Assembly: GCA_026415135.1 (NCBI GenBank)
Contig: JAOAHS010000037.1
Span: 82,260 to 146,259, forward strand
Direction: 5' to 3'
DNA from: Calditerrivibrio sp.
GTDB lineage: Bacteria > Chrysiogenota > Deferribacteres > Deferribacterales > Calditerrivibrionaceae
DNA length: 64,000 bases
Each line of letters opens with the position of its first letter. Positions within the stretch are counted from its first letter, which is position 1. Shown one piece after another: positions 48,029 to 56,837 of this stretch. A program made the position numbers and the translations under genes. The notes beneath the pieces are model-generated. The model was given only the letters and a program-made list of their open reading frames with translations, did not search any database and had not been told where the DNA came from.

Positions 48029-48979
48029 CTAATTCACTGCAAGAATAGCATTTATACCTAATTCTCTTTGCAGTTTTTCCTTCATTTTGATTGCTTCTTC
48101 TTTAGTAAGATTTTTACAGCATCTGATTCTATACCAGATACCTTTTTCACCCAAATCTGCTTTAACTATATATACATCTTTGATTTTAGATTTTAGTTTT
48201 TCGGCTTCCTTTTTGGTATGTTCTTCATCTTTAAAAGCCATCAACTGTAGGGAATAGATGGCGTCTTTTTTTTCTTGGGACTCGGTTTTATTGTTGTTTT
48301 CCTGCTTGGTCTTTTCAGTTACTTGTTTTGGCGTATCTTTTTGGGCTATTTTTATATTATTGTTCTTATCCTGGGGCTTAGTTTCTTTTTTATCTACTGC
48401 TTCTTTTTTCTCTTGTTTAGCTGGTTGGTCCTGTTTTGCAGTTTTTTCTTTTTGTTCATTTTTTTCAGTTGGTTTGGGGGTGTCTACTTTTTTGATGGGA
48501 GCATTATCGGCATTTAAAACAACTTTAGATTTTGGTTCTTGAGCTTTTGGGGTAGGTTTTTCTTCTACAATGTTCTGCTTTAATTCTTTATTAGTTTGAT
48601 CCTGCTTAGATTGTTCCTGTTTGCTTATAGGTTTTTCAGATTCTGGTTTTGTTTTTGTTTCTGGTTTTTTCTCTTCTACGATTACTTTTGCAGGCTTATT
48701 ATCACTTACCACTGCATCTGTTTTTTTCTTTATATCCTCTACTTTTATGTTTTCTGAATCTATGGTTATCTTCTTTCCAGCATCAGGGGTTGTTGTTTGG
48801 GTTTGTTTTAAGGCGTTTTTTTCAGAAATCTGCTCTTTCAGGGTGAAGTACTGATTTGTAAGTTTAACTATACCATAGATAATAAGACCAAAAGCAACTA
48901 AGAATACTATACCTACAAAAAATATAACCTTTACTTCACCTTTGGATTCTTTCTCTTTGATCTTACCAGTATCTTTCAT
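48029..48979 (-). CDS. SPOR-domain envelope protein
   Basis: 316 residues. One membrane helix (about 18-40), then a long low-complexity linker rich in Lys, Gln, Glu and Pro (about 50-235), then a SPOR domain (about 238-316; YSLQLMAFKDEEHTKKEAEKL, GIWYRIRCCKNLTKEEA). SPOR domains bind denuded peptidoglycan glycans at the division site. It lies ten bases after argS, a common arrangement in delta-type bacteria. Double Cys in the SPOR domain is unusual but may be neutral. Confidence 0.85.
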   Translation of the reverse strand: MKDTGKIKEKESKGEVKVIFFVGIVFLVAFGLIIYGIVKLTNQYFTLKEQISEKNALKQTQTTTPDAGKKITIDSENIKVEDIKKKTDAVVSDNKPAKVIVEEKKPETKTKPESEKPISKQEQSKQDQTNKELKQNIVEEKPTPKAQEPKSKVVLNADNAPIKKVDTPKPTEKNEQKEKTAKQDQPAKQEKKEAVDKKETKPQDKNNNIKIAQKDTPKQVTEKTKQENNNKTESQEKKDAIYSLQLMAFKDEEHTKKEAEKLKSKIKDVYIVKADLGEKGIWYRIRCCKNLTKEEAIKMKEKLQRELGINAILAVN

Positions 48980-48988
48980 TATCTCCTC

Positions 48989-50617
48989 CTACATCTTCTC
49001 AGGCGCTGAAACGCCTAAAATATCTAAACCTATCCTGATAGTAGTAGCTACGGCTTCCGATAAGGTTAGCCTCGCGTTTGTTAGAATTGGGTCCTTTTCG
49101 TCAACTATGGGAGTATTGTAGTAGTAATTGTGGAATAAACCAGCTAATTCAGTGAGATAATAACATATTCGATGGGGTTCGAGGTGCTGAGTAGCCATTG
49201 TTATTACGTTTTTGAAGTCGTAAATCTTTTTTATGATTTCTATTTCGGTAGGAAGTGTTAGTGAATCGAGGGTCTCGTTCAATTGTATGGAGATGCCTTT
49301 CTCTTGGGCGTTTCTTTTAAGGCTATTAACTCGTGCATGGGCATACTGTATGTAATATACAGGATTATCATTACTTTTACTTTTAGCAAGATCTATATCG
49401 AAGTCAAACTGGGAGTTTATATCCCTCATAAGGTAAAAATACCTTGCTGCATCTGCACCAACTTCGTCTACAAGCCATCTAAGGGTTATAAATTCGCCTG
49501 CCCTTGTGGACATGGAAACCCTTTCACCACCTTTAATAAGGCTAACCATCTGAATTAGTTGTATTTTTAGGTTTTCAACATTTAAGCCTAATGCTTTTAC
49601 ACCGCTTTTAAGTCTATTTACATAGCCATGATGATCTGCACCCCATACATTTACTAAAAATTCAAACCCCCTGTCGTACTTGTTTTTGTGGTATGCTATG
49701 TCGGATGCAAAGTAGGTATATTCCCCTGTGCTCCTTTTTATAACCCGATCTTTATCATCACCATAATAGGTAGATCTAAACCATAGGGCGTTATCTTTTT
49801 CGTAAATTTCACCTTTATTGATGAGAAGATCTACAGTTTTTTCGACTTCATGATTATCATAAAGGGATTTTTCACTAAACCAATTATCAAATTCAACACG
49901 AAAATCTCTAAGATCTTCCTCTATTCCGTCAAGTATTGATTTTACACCAATTTCGAAACACTTTTTTATGCCGTAATCTTCATCCTCCAATAATGTATCG
50001 TTGAACCTCTGGGCAATATCCTTTGCTATATCGATTATATAGTCACCCTTGTAGCCATCATCTGGAAATGGAAAATTTTTATTAAAGAACTCACAATAGC
50101 GGGCATAGATGCTTAGAGCCAGATTATTCATCTGGTTTCCAGCGTCGTTAATATAGTACTCTTTGAATACATCAAAACCTGAGATTTTTAATAGTCTAGC
50201 AACAGTGTCACCGTATGCAGAGCCTCTACCGTGTCCTATATGTAAAGGTCCGGTTGGGTTCGCGCTGACAAACTCCACCATTGCTTTTTTGCCTTTGCCG
50301 ATATCTTCTATATTAGAATAAGGGTTTTTTAAAAAGTTTTTTAGAAAGTTGTGATATACAGCTGGTGAGAGGAAAAAATTTATGAAACCGGGTTTAGCAA
50401 CTTCTACTTTAGAAAAGGAATTTTTATCTAACTTCGATACAATCTCTTCTGCAATCTCTATAGGATTTTTTTTCAGCTTTTTACTTAAGACAAAAGCCAC
50501 ATTTGTTGCAAAATCACCATTTTCAGCTTTTTTGGGTATTTCCACAATGTAATCTATGGTTTCATTATAGAATGATAATATTGCTCTATCTAATGCGTCT
50601 TTTATAATATGTTCCAT
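48989..50617 (-). CDS. argS: Arginyl-tRNA synthetase
   Basis: 542 residues. The class I HIGH motif is seen in NPTGPLHIGHGRGSAYGD (near residue 122), the ArgS form of the KMSKS region in GGERVSMSTRAG, and a C-terminal DALR anticodon-binding domain. An N-terminal Add-1 domain (about 1-90) is present. Normal length and no irregularity. Confidence 0.96.
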   Translation of the reverse strand: MEHIIKDALDRAILSFYNETIDYIVEIPKKAENGDFATNVAFVLSKKLKKNPIEIAEEIVSKLDKNSFSKVEVAKPGFINFFLSPAVYHNFLKNFLKNPYSNIEDIGKGKKAMVEFVSANPTGPLHIGHGRGSAYGDTVARLLKISGFDVFKEYYINDAGNQMNNLALSIYARYCEFFNKNFPFPDDGYKGDYIIDIAKDIAQRFNDTLLEDEDYGIKKCFEIGVKSILDGIEEDLRDFRVEFDNWFSEKSLYDNHEVEKTVDLLINKGEIYEKDNALWFRSTYYGDDKDRVIKRSTGEYTYFASDIAYHKNKYDRGFEFLVNVWGADHHGYVNRLKSGVKALGLNVENLKIQLIQMVSLIKGGERVSMSTRAGEFITLRWLVDEVGADAARYFYLMRDINSQFDFDIDLAKSKSNDNPVYYIQYAHARVNSLKRNAQEKGISIQLNETLDSLTLPTEIEIIKKIYDFKNVITMATQHLEPHRICYYLTELAGLFHNYYYNTPIVDEKDPILTNARLTLSEAVATTIRIGLDILGVSAPEKM

Positions 50618-50687
50618 TATTCCTCCAATCTTTTTGTGCTGGTATTTTATTATAAATTGATATCATTTGCAATAGTTTTGAACTCCA

Positions 50688-51359
50688 TTAGACGATATCA
50701 ATTTTTGTTAGTGTAAAACTGTTTTTATACGGGTCAAAAATATTTCTATAAAAGAGTGGTTTTATATACTTTGGTACAACTGAATAGTAGTACTCGCAGT
50801 ATTTTTTGTCAAACTCTTCAGCGCATCTAAATTTGCTTCTGTTGCTCTGAATCAGATAAAGTAAGTAGGGTTTATACCCAAGCTGTATAGATTCCTTTAG
50901 CACCTGTAGATGTTCAAGCCCCCTTTTTGTTTTTGCATCTGGGAACATGGCGTATTTATCATCAAAAAGTGATACAGATTTAACTTCAACAAGTATAGGT
51001 CCTTGAAAGGATTCTATATAAAAGTCAAGTCGTTTATTGAGGAGTCTATATTCATGCTTTATCTCAAAGTATGGTTGAAATTCTATAATAGAACCATTTC
51101 TTATATGCTCATAAACTATGCTGTTTACCTTTATAGTATTGGTATGAATCCATTGATCCTGGATATAGATCCCTTCGAGGGTGTACTTTAGGGATCTTTT
51201 AGGGTTAAGGCTTTCGGAAAAGCAAACGGGAGCACCTTCTACAAGAAGATTTTTCATAGATCCAGTGTTTGGATTGTGGCAAACTATGATCTTTTGGTTC
51301 CATTCCACTTCGACAAAAAATCTTTTATATCGCTTGACAAATCTACCAAAATATAGCAT
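50688..51359 (-). CDS. sfsA: SfsA homologue (sugar fermentation stimulation protein)
   Basis: 223 residues. The N-terminal OB-like region (VCHNPNTGSMKNLL) and a nuclease-like core with RLDFYIE, ILVEVKSVSLFDDKYAMFPDAKTKRGLEHL are the SfsA signature. The D...ExK arrangement suggests a nuclease fold, though the biochemical role is not settled in the family. Divergent from the lytic transglycosylase gene. Confidence 0.9.
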   Translation of the reverse strand: MLYFGRFVKRYKRFFVEVEWNQKIIVCHNPNTGSMKNLLVEGAPVCFSESLNPKRSLKYTLEGIYIQDQWIHTNTIKVNSIVYEHIRNGSIIEFQPYFEIKHEYRLLNKRLDFYIESFQGPILVEVKSVSLFDDKYAMFPDAKTKRGLEHLQVLKESIQLGYKPYLLYLIQSNRSKFRCAEEFDKKYCEYYYSVVPKYIKPLFYRNIFDPYKNSFTLTKIDIV

Positions 51360-51406
51360 ATCACCTTTTTCTGGAAATAATTTTAGAATATATTATAATC
51401 ATTTAT

Positions 51407-52108
51407 ATGAAAATTCAAACCAAAAAGAATCTGTTTATAAAGATAGTTTTTTCAATAGTGTTAACTATCTGTCTTTTGTTGCTATTTATAGGTTTATACG
51501 ACTATCTATCTTATCGATATTTTACTGAAAAACAGAAGTATAATCAGCTAAGATACATGGAAACAGTCTCATATTATAACATTGTAAAAAGACAGGTTAA
51601 GTTCTATAATGATATATTAAACGTTTCCGACTACATAAAAAAAAATGATTTTACACATAGCGAGATAAATAGTTACGATCTGGCTTTAGCTATAGTGAAG
51701 GAAGCTTATGTAAAAAAGTTGGATCCGTATCTTGTTTTAGCTATAATAGAAGTTGAAAGTGATTTTAGATATAATAGTGAATCTATCAGGGGTGCTAAGG
51801 GGCTTATGCAGATAAAAAGCGATACTGCAAGATATATAGCTTTGAAAGAGGAGATCAATGCATCCACATCAAAACTCAAGAAGGATCCTTTGATGAACAT
51901 AAAGCTGGGAGTTGCTTACTACAGCTATCTTTTGGATAAATTTAATGGCAATCATAAGTACGCCTTAGTTGCATATAATCTGGGTGCTAATAAGGTATTT
52001 TCTCTGATGAGTCAAAGGATAAACCTACCTAAAGGTTACTATAACAAAGTGGTCAAAAAGTACAGAGAGATTACAAAATTTTATGGACAAAAACAGGAAG
52101 ATATATAA
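51407..52108 (+). CDS. Lytic transglycosylase, SLT domain
   Basis: 233 residues. N-terminal membrane anchor (about 12-32), then a short linker and a C-terminal SLT domain (about 90-225). Catalytic glutamate in AIIEVESDFRYNS, then RGAKGLMQI and VAYNLGANKV, the goose-type lysozyme motifs. It cleaves peptidoglycan between MurNAc and GlcNAc. Convergent with the next minus gene, three bases apart. Confidence 0.92.
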   Translation: MKIQTKKNLFIKIVFSIVLTICLLLLFIGLYDYLSYRYFTEKQKYNQLRYMETVSYYNIVKRQVKFYNDILNVSDYIKKNDFTHSEINSYDLALAIVKEAYVKKLDPYLVLAIIEVESDFRYNSESIRGAKGLMQIKSDTARYIALKEEINASTSKLKKDPLMNIKLGVAYYSYLLDKFNGNHKYALVAYNLGANKVFSLMSQRINLPKGYYNKVVKKYREITKFYGQKQEDI

Positions 52109-52111
52109 TTT

Positions 52112-52543
52112 TTAGTTTTGTGTATCAAAAAAGAGAATCGATTTGTATTTTGATCCTTTGTAGGAGAACTCTATCTTGATATACCAGCGCTTATCCAGCA
52201 AAACGCATTTTGGCAAAACAAAAGTTGCTGTAGTAAAACCGTTTACAACAGCGGGTTTGTAGATCAAGTTCCCCATGTCCATTTTCATGTTTAATTTTAT
52301 AGTAAGATCATTTATATCTATATAATTGTTGTTTTTCATAAATTTTAAGTGTATTGTATGATATTGTAAAGATTTTATAGGTCTTGGTGTGATGTTTGCA
52401 AAGATTTTTATATCCTTTTCGACGATTTCAACACTTTTGTGGGTGAGATCCCTCTCAGGGAAGTAGGGTATTGTAAAAATTTCGCCTGCCCAAACCTGCT
52501 TGCAAAAAAGTGCAATAAGTAATATCAGTTTTAGAATAACCAT
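52112..52543 (-). CDS. Small exported protein, possibly FixH/YtkA-like
   Basis: 143 residues from ATG 52541-52543, chosen because it directly begins a signal peptide (MVILKLILLIALFCKQVWA); a 19-residue extension would overlap the upstream gene. The mature part is beta-rich. LTIKLNMKMDMGNLIYKPAVVNGF (spanning about 88-112), followed by ATFVLPKC and KRWYIKIEFSY, resembles YtkA/FixH-type domains with their methionine-rich strand. Assignment is tentative. Last gene of the NosL-ABC operon. Confidence 0.5.
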   Translation of the reverse strand: MVILKLILLIALFCKQVWAGEIFTIPYFPERDLTHKSVEIVEKDIKIFANITPRPIKSLQYHTIHLKFMKNNNYIDINDLTIKLNMKMDMGNLIYKPAVVNGFTTATFVLPKCVLLDKRWYIKIEFSYKGSKYKSILFFDTQN

Positions 52544-53484
52544 ACACCATTTACCAAAAAGTATCTTAATACTACTACATAGAGGATTAGACTGTAACAT
52601 ATATACATCAAAAAGCTGTATGTTGTCCAGTTTTTAAAGTCTATTCCGAAGAAAAAAAACATAAAATATCTACCGATCCCAAGAGCTGTGCCTGAAAGAA
52701 GCAGTATATATATAACATATCCGATATAAAAATACTCTTTTTGTATTAAACAAAATGGACACCTGTGAGCTGGCTCTTGATATATGTATGGGGAGTGAAA
52801 GGTTATGATAAGAGTGAGGGAAACAATAAAAAAGAGGGTGGATATCAGTCCATAGATTGCTGGTTTATTAAAAGTAAAGGAGAAAATGAAAAGTAGGCAA
52901 AGATGGATTAAAACAAGATATTGTGGTTTTATACCTAAGAGCATTTTTAGTGGTCCTTCTTCGCTGAAAAGTGTCCCACAACAGGATACAATTTTGTTGG
53001 GATCAATATTGTAAAGGACAATGATCTCAAACAAAAACTCTACAATAATAAGTGTTGATAAGATGATCAAAAAGATAAGTTTAACCTTTGTATAGGGTGG
53101 GTTTGGGTATGTTAGATCTATTTTGTGGAGTTGGGTCCAATAGAAGACCAGGAATATGACTATTATTTTTAAAAATATAAGGTAATAGCTCGGTGGATAG
53201 GCGTTGTGAGAGCCTATGGCACACATGGCACCGGGGATAAACTGGGAGATTTCGTCCATTATGTAAAAGTATAAAAAGAAAAGGATTATCTTTATTGTAA
53301 AGGAAACATAAACATAGCTACTTATCAAGTAGATTTTTTTTTCAATCTCAAACTGTTTGTTGTTATGTATTTCGCTATTAAATTGTGTGATATTGTAGAG
53401 GGACACCGGTAGAACTAAGGCAAAAGAGATTGCTAATAGAGCATCGAGAAATATAAAGATCAACATTTCAGGGGATGTGTACAT
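52531..53484 (-). CDS. Eight-helix membrane protein with cysteine motifs on one face
   Basis: 317 residues, family not recognised. Eight predicted helices (about 8-28, 51-75, 100-118, 134-157, 187-205, 210-229, 252-272, 287-310). Basic loops fall on one side. The three loops on the other, presumably periplasmic, side carry the cysteines: C88 (PGAMCAIGSHNAYP), C168-C169 (VSCCGTLF) and C242/C245 (HRCPFCLIQ). CPFC in a membrane protein recalls DsbB/VKOR-type thiol redox enzymes, but helix number and spacing differ. It overlaps the ABC ATPase gene by 17 bases. It may relay disulfides or bind copper; this is inference. Confidence 0.6.
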   Translation of the reverse strand: MYTSPEMLIFIFLDALLAISFALVLPVSLYNITQFNSEIHNNKQFEIEKKIYLISSYVYVSFTIKIILFFLYFYIMDEISQFIPGAMCAIGSHNAYPPSYYLIFLKIIVIFLVFYWTQLHKIDLTYPNPPYTKVKLIFLIILSTLIIVEFLFEIIVLYNIDPNKIVSCCGTLFSEEGPLKMLLGIKPQYLVLIHLCLLFIFSFTFNKPAIYGLISTLFFIVSLTLIITFHSPYIYQEPAHRCPFCLIQKEYFYIGYVIYILLLSGTALGIGRYFMFFFFGIDFKNWTTYSFLMYICYSLILYVVVLRYFLVNGVWLF

Positions 53485-54154
53485 TTAACTGGCCATCCTC
53501 CAGAACATACGAAATACTAAAAGGATACCTGAAGATGATCTCATCATGACTTACGATTAAAATAGTTTTTCCATTGCGGTTGAGTTCCTGTAGTATATTC
53601 ATCAACTCCTTTGAAAGATTGTTGTCAAGGTTTGAGGTTGGTTCATCAGCAAGGATTATTGGGGGATCATTTGCGAGTGCCCTCATTATGGTGACTCTTT
53701 GCTTTTGCCCACCGGACAATTTCCATGCTGGTGTCTCAAGAAATTTTTCCATATCGAATCTTTTTGAAACCTCTAAGATAGTGTTCTTTATATATTGAAA
53801 ATCATTCTTAGTGGGTATCATGGATAGAAGTACATTCTCAAAAACTGTAATATCCTCTAACAGGTGAAACTGTTGGAATATAAAACCGATTTTTTTTCTT
53901 CTATACTCTGCGGAGAATGGATCGGATAGCTTAGTGATGTCGATATTATCTACGACGATCTTTCCAGTTGTGGGTTTGTCGAGAGCTGAAATCAGATTTA
54001 AAAGGGTTGTTTTGCCACTACCGCTCCGCCCCTTAATGAGGACAAAGCTTCCTCTTTCGATATTTAAGTTGATATTATTAAGAGCTGTGATTTTCTCCCT
54101 TTTGCTTGTATATACTTTTGAGATCTTTTCAAGGGTTATGATATGTTTTTCCAC
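53468..54154 (-). CDS. ABC transporter ATP-binding protein (LolD/MacB type)
   Basis: 228 residues. Walker A GRSGSGKTTLL, Q loop FIFQQFHLLEDITVFENV, signature LSGGQKQR, Walker B ILADEPTSNLD and switch histidine VSHDE are all intact. Length and motifs place it in the family that pairs with FtsX-like permeases. It overlaps the permease gene by one base. Such pairs mostly do mechanical work in the envelope rather than import. Confidence 0.93.
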   Translation of the reverse strand: MEKHIITLEKISKVYTSKREKITALNNINLNIERGSFVLIKGRSGSGKTTLLNLISALDKPTTGKIVVDNIDITKLSDPFSAEYRRKKIGFIFQQFHLLEDITVFENVLLSMIPTKNDFQYIKNTILEVSKRFDMEKFLETPAWKLSGGQKQRVTIMRALANDPPIILADEPTSNLDNNLSKELMNILQELNRNGKTILIVSHDEIIFRYPFSISYVLEDGQLNVHIP

Positions 54155-55326
54155 TACTTTACTCCACTATTTGCTACCTCTTTTGTGATGGCTTTCCATA
54201 CCGGATAGATTGTGGATAGGATATAGGGGATGAGAATAAGTAAAAAAATTGTTAAGATAGAATGTGTGTTTATATGATGAGGTAGTTTTGACATTATTCT
54301 TAGTTCAGAAAAGCCTAAAAGAATACCTTTAAAAATAGGTGCATCACTTATAAAAACGTAGCAAAATGATAAAACAAAGGATAGTAATAATGAAAAGGTT
54401 ACTAAAAAGAAGGATTCAAACACCTTTAGTTTTATAATATCGGAGATAGACCATCCTAATGCTCTTAATATTGCCATTTCCCTTTGTTCGCCAGAAAAAC
54501 CTACGATTCTATCTAAATTTATTATGCAAAGTACGATTATAGCACCAATGATAATGAGGGTGAAAAAGCTTTTTTCAAAGAAAAAGAGCTTTTTATAGTT
54601 TGTTTTTATATCGTTTTTGGTTATGATATTGAGATAGGGGTAGTGTTCTTTTATTTTGGCGGCGATTATGGGTATTTCGTTTTTATTAGGTATGTTAAGG
54701 ACGATGTCTGTGCAGAAGTTTTCGGGGATATTTAGTAGTTTCCTGACTGTTTCAATCGGTACAAACATTACATCTGAAAATCGGTATTCATCGTTTATAA
54801 AGTCGATGATTGTTAGCTCCAGTATCTTCCCATTGATGTTTGTAAGGTAAGCCTTTTCTTTATAGCCAATCTGTTCAAACGTATGTTTAATGGAGTTACC
54901 CACAATAGCTGTATTTTCTTTGAATCTGTTTTTATCTACGGAGTTTGACAGATGTTCTAAAAATAATGAAAATTGGTTTTCATAAGGATCTAATCCAATG
55001 ATGGTGATTATCGATTTATTGTATTCAAAGATGTAGTATCCCCAATACCTTTTGGTCACTTTTTCCACACCGGGTATTGAAATGAGGTTGTCAGCTAACT
55101 CTGTATTTATGAGCTGTTCTTTTCCGCCACTCATGTTTTGAAGTACTATGTCTGGTGCCTCTTCTAAATAGGACTTGTGAATATATTCGATACTATCTGT
55201 AACTAACATAATTGTAAAGAGGGTGAAAGATGTAAGGGTAATGGATATAAGATAGAATAACGATTTTGTTCTATATCTAAATATGTTTTTTATGGCTTGA
55301 AGGATTATGTATAGATAGTATTTCAT
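54154..55326 (-). CDS. FtsX-like ABC permease
   Basis: 390 residues. One N-terminal helix (about 18-40), an extracytoplasmic domain of about 200 residues (45-245), then three C-terminal helices (about 250-275, 300-325, 355-375), the MacB/LolC topology. The RAILRALGWSISDIIKLKVFE-like motif (split near residue 283) before the third helix is the usual coupling helix region. Preceded by a four-base overlap with the small membrane protein gene. Confidence 0.85.
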   Translation of the reverse strand: MKYYLYIILQAIKNIFRYRTKSLFYLISITLTSFTLFTIMLVTDSIEYIHKSYLEEAPDIVLQNMSGGKEQLINTELADNLISIPGVEKVTKRYWGYYIFEYNKSIITIIGLDPYENQFSLFLEHLSNSVDKNRFKENTAIVGNSIKHTFEQIGYKEKAYLTNINGKILELTIIDFINDEYRFSDVMFVPIETVRKLLNIPENFCTDIVLNIPNKNEIPIIAAKIKEHYPYLNIITKNDIKTNYKKLFFFEKSFFTLIIIGAIIVLCIINLDRIVGFSGEQREMAILRALGWSISDIIKLKVFESFFLVTFSLLLSFVLSFCYVFISDAPIFKGILLGFSELRIMSKLPHHINTHSILTIFLLILIPYILSTIYPVWKAITKEVANSGVK

Positions 55327-55640
55327 TTAACGTTTTGGTAAACTATTTTGTTTGGATAATAAGTAAAGATAATATCGTTTGAGTAGAAAAGACCTATTGG
55401 CTCAAAAAAAAGATGATCATAGCCTCTGGAAAAAAGCTTCTGCGGGGTGCTAAGGCTTAAATGTCTGATGGAGTTATGTTCAGTATTTAAGGCAATATCG
55501 TTAAAATAGAGGGATCCTGTTTTGAGTGAAAAAGGTGGCTTAAAACTGTTACTGCCACCTTTTATAATGGTTATTGTTATAAGAAGAAAGATTGTATAAA
55601 GTAATATAGATATTGAAACCTTTTTACTTATCAAGGTCAT
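55323..55640 (-). CDS. Small membrane-anchored protein of unknown function
   Basis: 105 residues from ATG 55638-55640 (an upstream ATG adds nine residues). One N-terminal helix (about 9-27), then a hydrophilic, beta-rich part with several aromatic residues (SRGYDHLFFEPIGLFYSND). No cysteine. It overlaps both neighbours (17 and 4 bases), which supports its being a real gene coupled to the NosL-ABC operon. No family recognised. Confidence 0.6.
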   Translation of the reverse strand: MTLISKKVSISILLYTIFLLITITIIKGGSNSFKPPFSLKTGSLYFNDIALNTEHNSIRHLSLSTPQKLFSRGYDHLFFEPIGLFYSNDIIFTYYPNKIVYQNVK

Positions 55641-56754
55641 ATACAAGTTTTTCTGTAATGTCTGCAAACTTTAATATTTTTTTACCGTTGTGGTCTTTTA
55701 AAAAGCTCTGGGCTGAGGATTCATGTTCAAAAGGTATGAGTTCGTTCCCCATAGGTCCTATCACATTGCTACCAATTATAAAATAGGCATCTTTAGCGTT
55801 GATGGCTTTTTGTGTGTAGTAATCTGTAACTAAAATGCTATTTATCATGATATTGGAATATTTTTTATTCCATTTCTCTGGGTTAAAAAAGAATTTGAAA
55901 AAATCTTTCACCCCATCGAAGTATAGTTTACCAGTTTCGTTTTTGAGGGTATATGATATCTCCACTGCCCACTTAGGGTATTTATATACAAACATGCCAC
56001 ATACAGGGCACTTGGCATCTTTTGGGATTTCAATTGTTTTAACGCTTGTTGGGCTCTGGCTTTTGAGCCTTTTAACCTCCCACAGGTATAGGGCTACGGC
56101 TTGGAGTTGTCTTTCATTTAGGTCTTTGCAAAGTTTATTAGCGAAAATATCTGCTTTTAGTTCATTGATTCTGTCGTATTTTGATGGCTCTATATCTGGA
56201 ATACATTTATCCTTAAATAGTTTTTCCCCCATTGGATACATTTCTGATTCTTTTTTCTTTTGGGTCATTTCGTTGTCTGATTTGAGGTGTTCGTTTGCTA
56301 AAGCAAAAGCTTTCTTGAAGTCTGCAATTTCTCCGCCATATATCTTTTGGAACTCCTCTGCATCCTCTTTCTTAGCAAAGGCGATTTTGCTTATCTTAGA
56401 CATGGTCCCGGGTATTTTACTACCGATGAGATAGTTTGCTTTATAGGCATCTATGAGCTCTTCTGTTTTCGCATCGATTACTACGGTTTTAGTGATTTTG
56501 TCCTTTATCTCAGGATAATCCACTAAGAGGCATCTTATGGAGCAGTATTGTTTTGTCGAGCCATCCTTCAAATATACACCATGACTTGTCTTGTAATACA
56601 TTTTGATACTCATACCACAAATGGGGCACCAATGTTTATCAGGTCCTTTCATTATAAGAATAGGATCTTTACCCGCTTCTTTGGTGAAATCCTGGGGATA
56701 GACTACAGTAGTGAAAAAAAACAGGGCACATATCAAAATAAACAGCTGTTTCAA
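55624..56754 (-). CDS. Double-NosL-domain exported protein with cytochrome-c-like insert
   Basis: 376 residues from a TTG at 56752-56754 with AAGGAGGTG eight bases upstream; the longer frame lacks a site. Signal peptide about 1-20. The first NosL-type domain has CPICGM (C43, C46) and CSIRC (C71, C75). The second has CPVCGMFVYKYPKWAV (C249, C252) and no second pair. Between them, residues 170-232 look like a c-type cytochrome domain (MGEKLFKDKC, then LNERQLQAVALYLWEV) that has lost the CxxCH heme site. NosL proteins bind Cu(I) and deliver it to nitrous oxide reductase, but no nosZ is present here, so the client is unknown. Confidence 0.8.
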   Translation of the reverse strand: MKQLFILICALFFFTTVVYPQDFTKEAGKDPILIMKGPDKHWCPICGMSIKMYYKTSHGVYLKDGSTKQYCSIRCLLVDYPEIKDKITKTVVIDAKTEELIDAYKANYLIGSKIPGTMSKISKIAFAKKEDAEEFQKIYGGEIADFKKAFALANEHLKSDNEMTQKKKESEMYPMGEKLFKDKCIPDIEPSKYDRINELKADIFANKLCKDLNERQLQAVALYLWEVKRLKSQSPTSVKTIEIPKDAKCPVCGMFVYKYPKWAVEISYTLKNETGKLYFDGVKDFFKFFFNPEKWNKKYSNIMINSILVTDYYTQKAINAKDAYFIIGSNVIGPMGNELIPFEHESSAQSFLKDHNGKKILKFADITEKLVYDLDK

Positions 56755-56778
56755 TGTACACCTCCTTTCTTTACTTTT

Positions 56779-56807
56779 TTTATAAACAATATTTCTTGGC
56801 TTGTCAA
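56779..56807 (-). promoter_or_regulatory. Promoter of the NosL-ABC operon
   Basis: Minus strand: TTGACA (56802-56807), 17-base spacer, TATAAA (56779-56784), near consensus. Transcription would begin about 20 bases before the TTG start. Its -35 box is 31 bases from the palindromic operator at 56841-56868. Confidence 0.6.
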
Positions 56808-56837
56808 TACTGGAAAGGTATGAGGCATGATTTTTTA

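Noticed and set aside
48258..48542. Phe/Ser/Trp-rich open frames on the plus strand opposite the SPOR-domain gene
   Set aside because: They are mirror images of the Lys/Gln/Glu-rich linker on the minus strand and have no start signals.
55624..56754. Functional c-type cytochrome in the NosL protein
   Set aside because: No CxxCH motif is present anywhere in the protein, so heme attachment is not expected.
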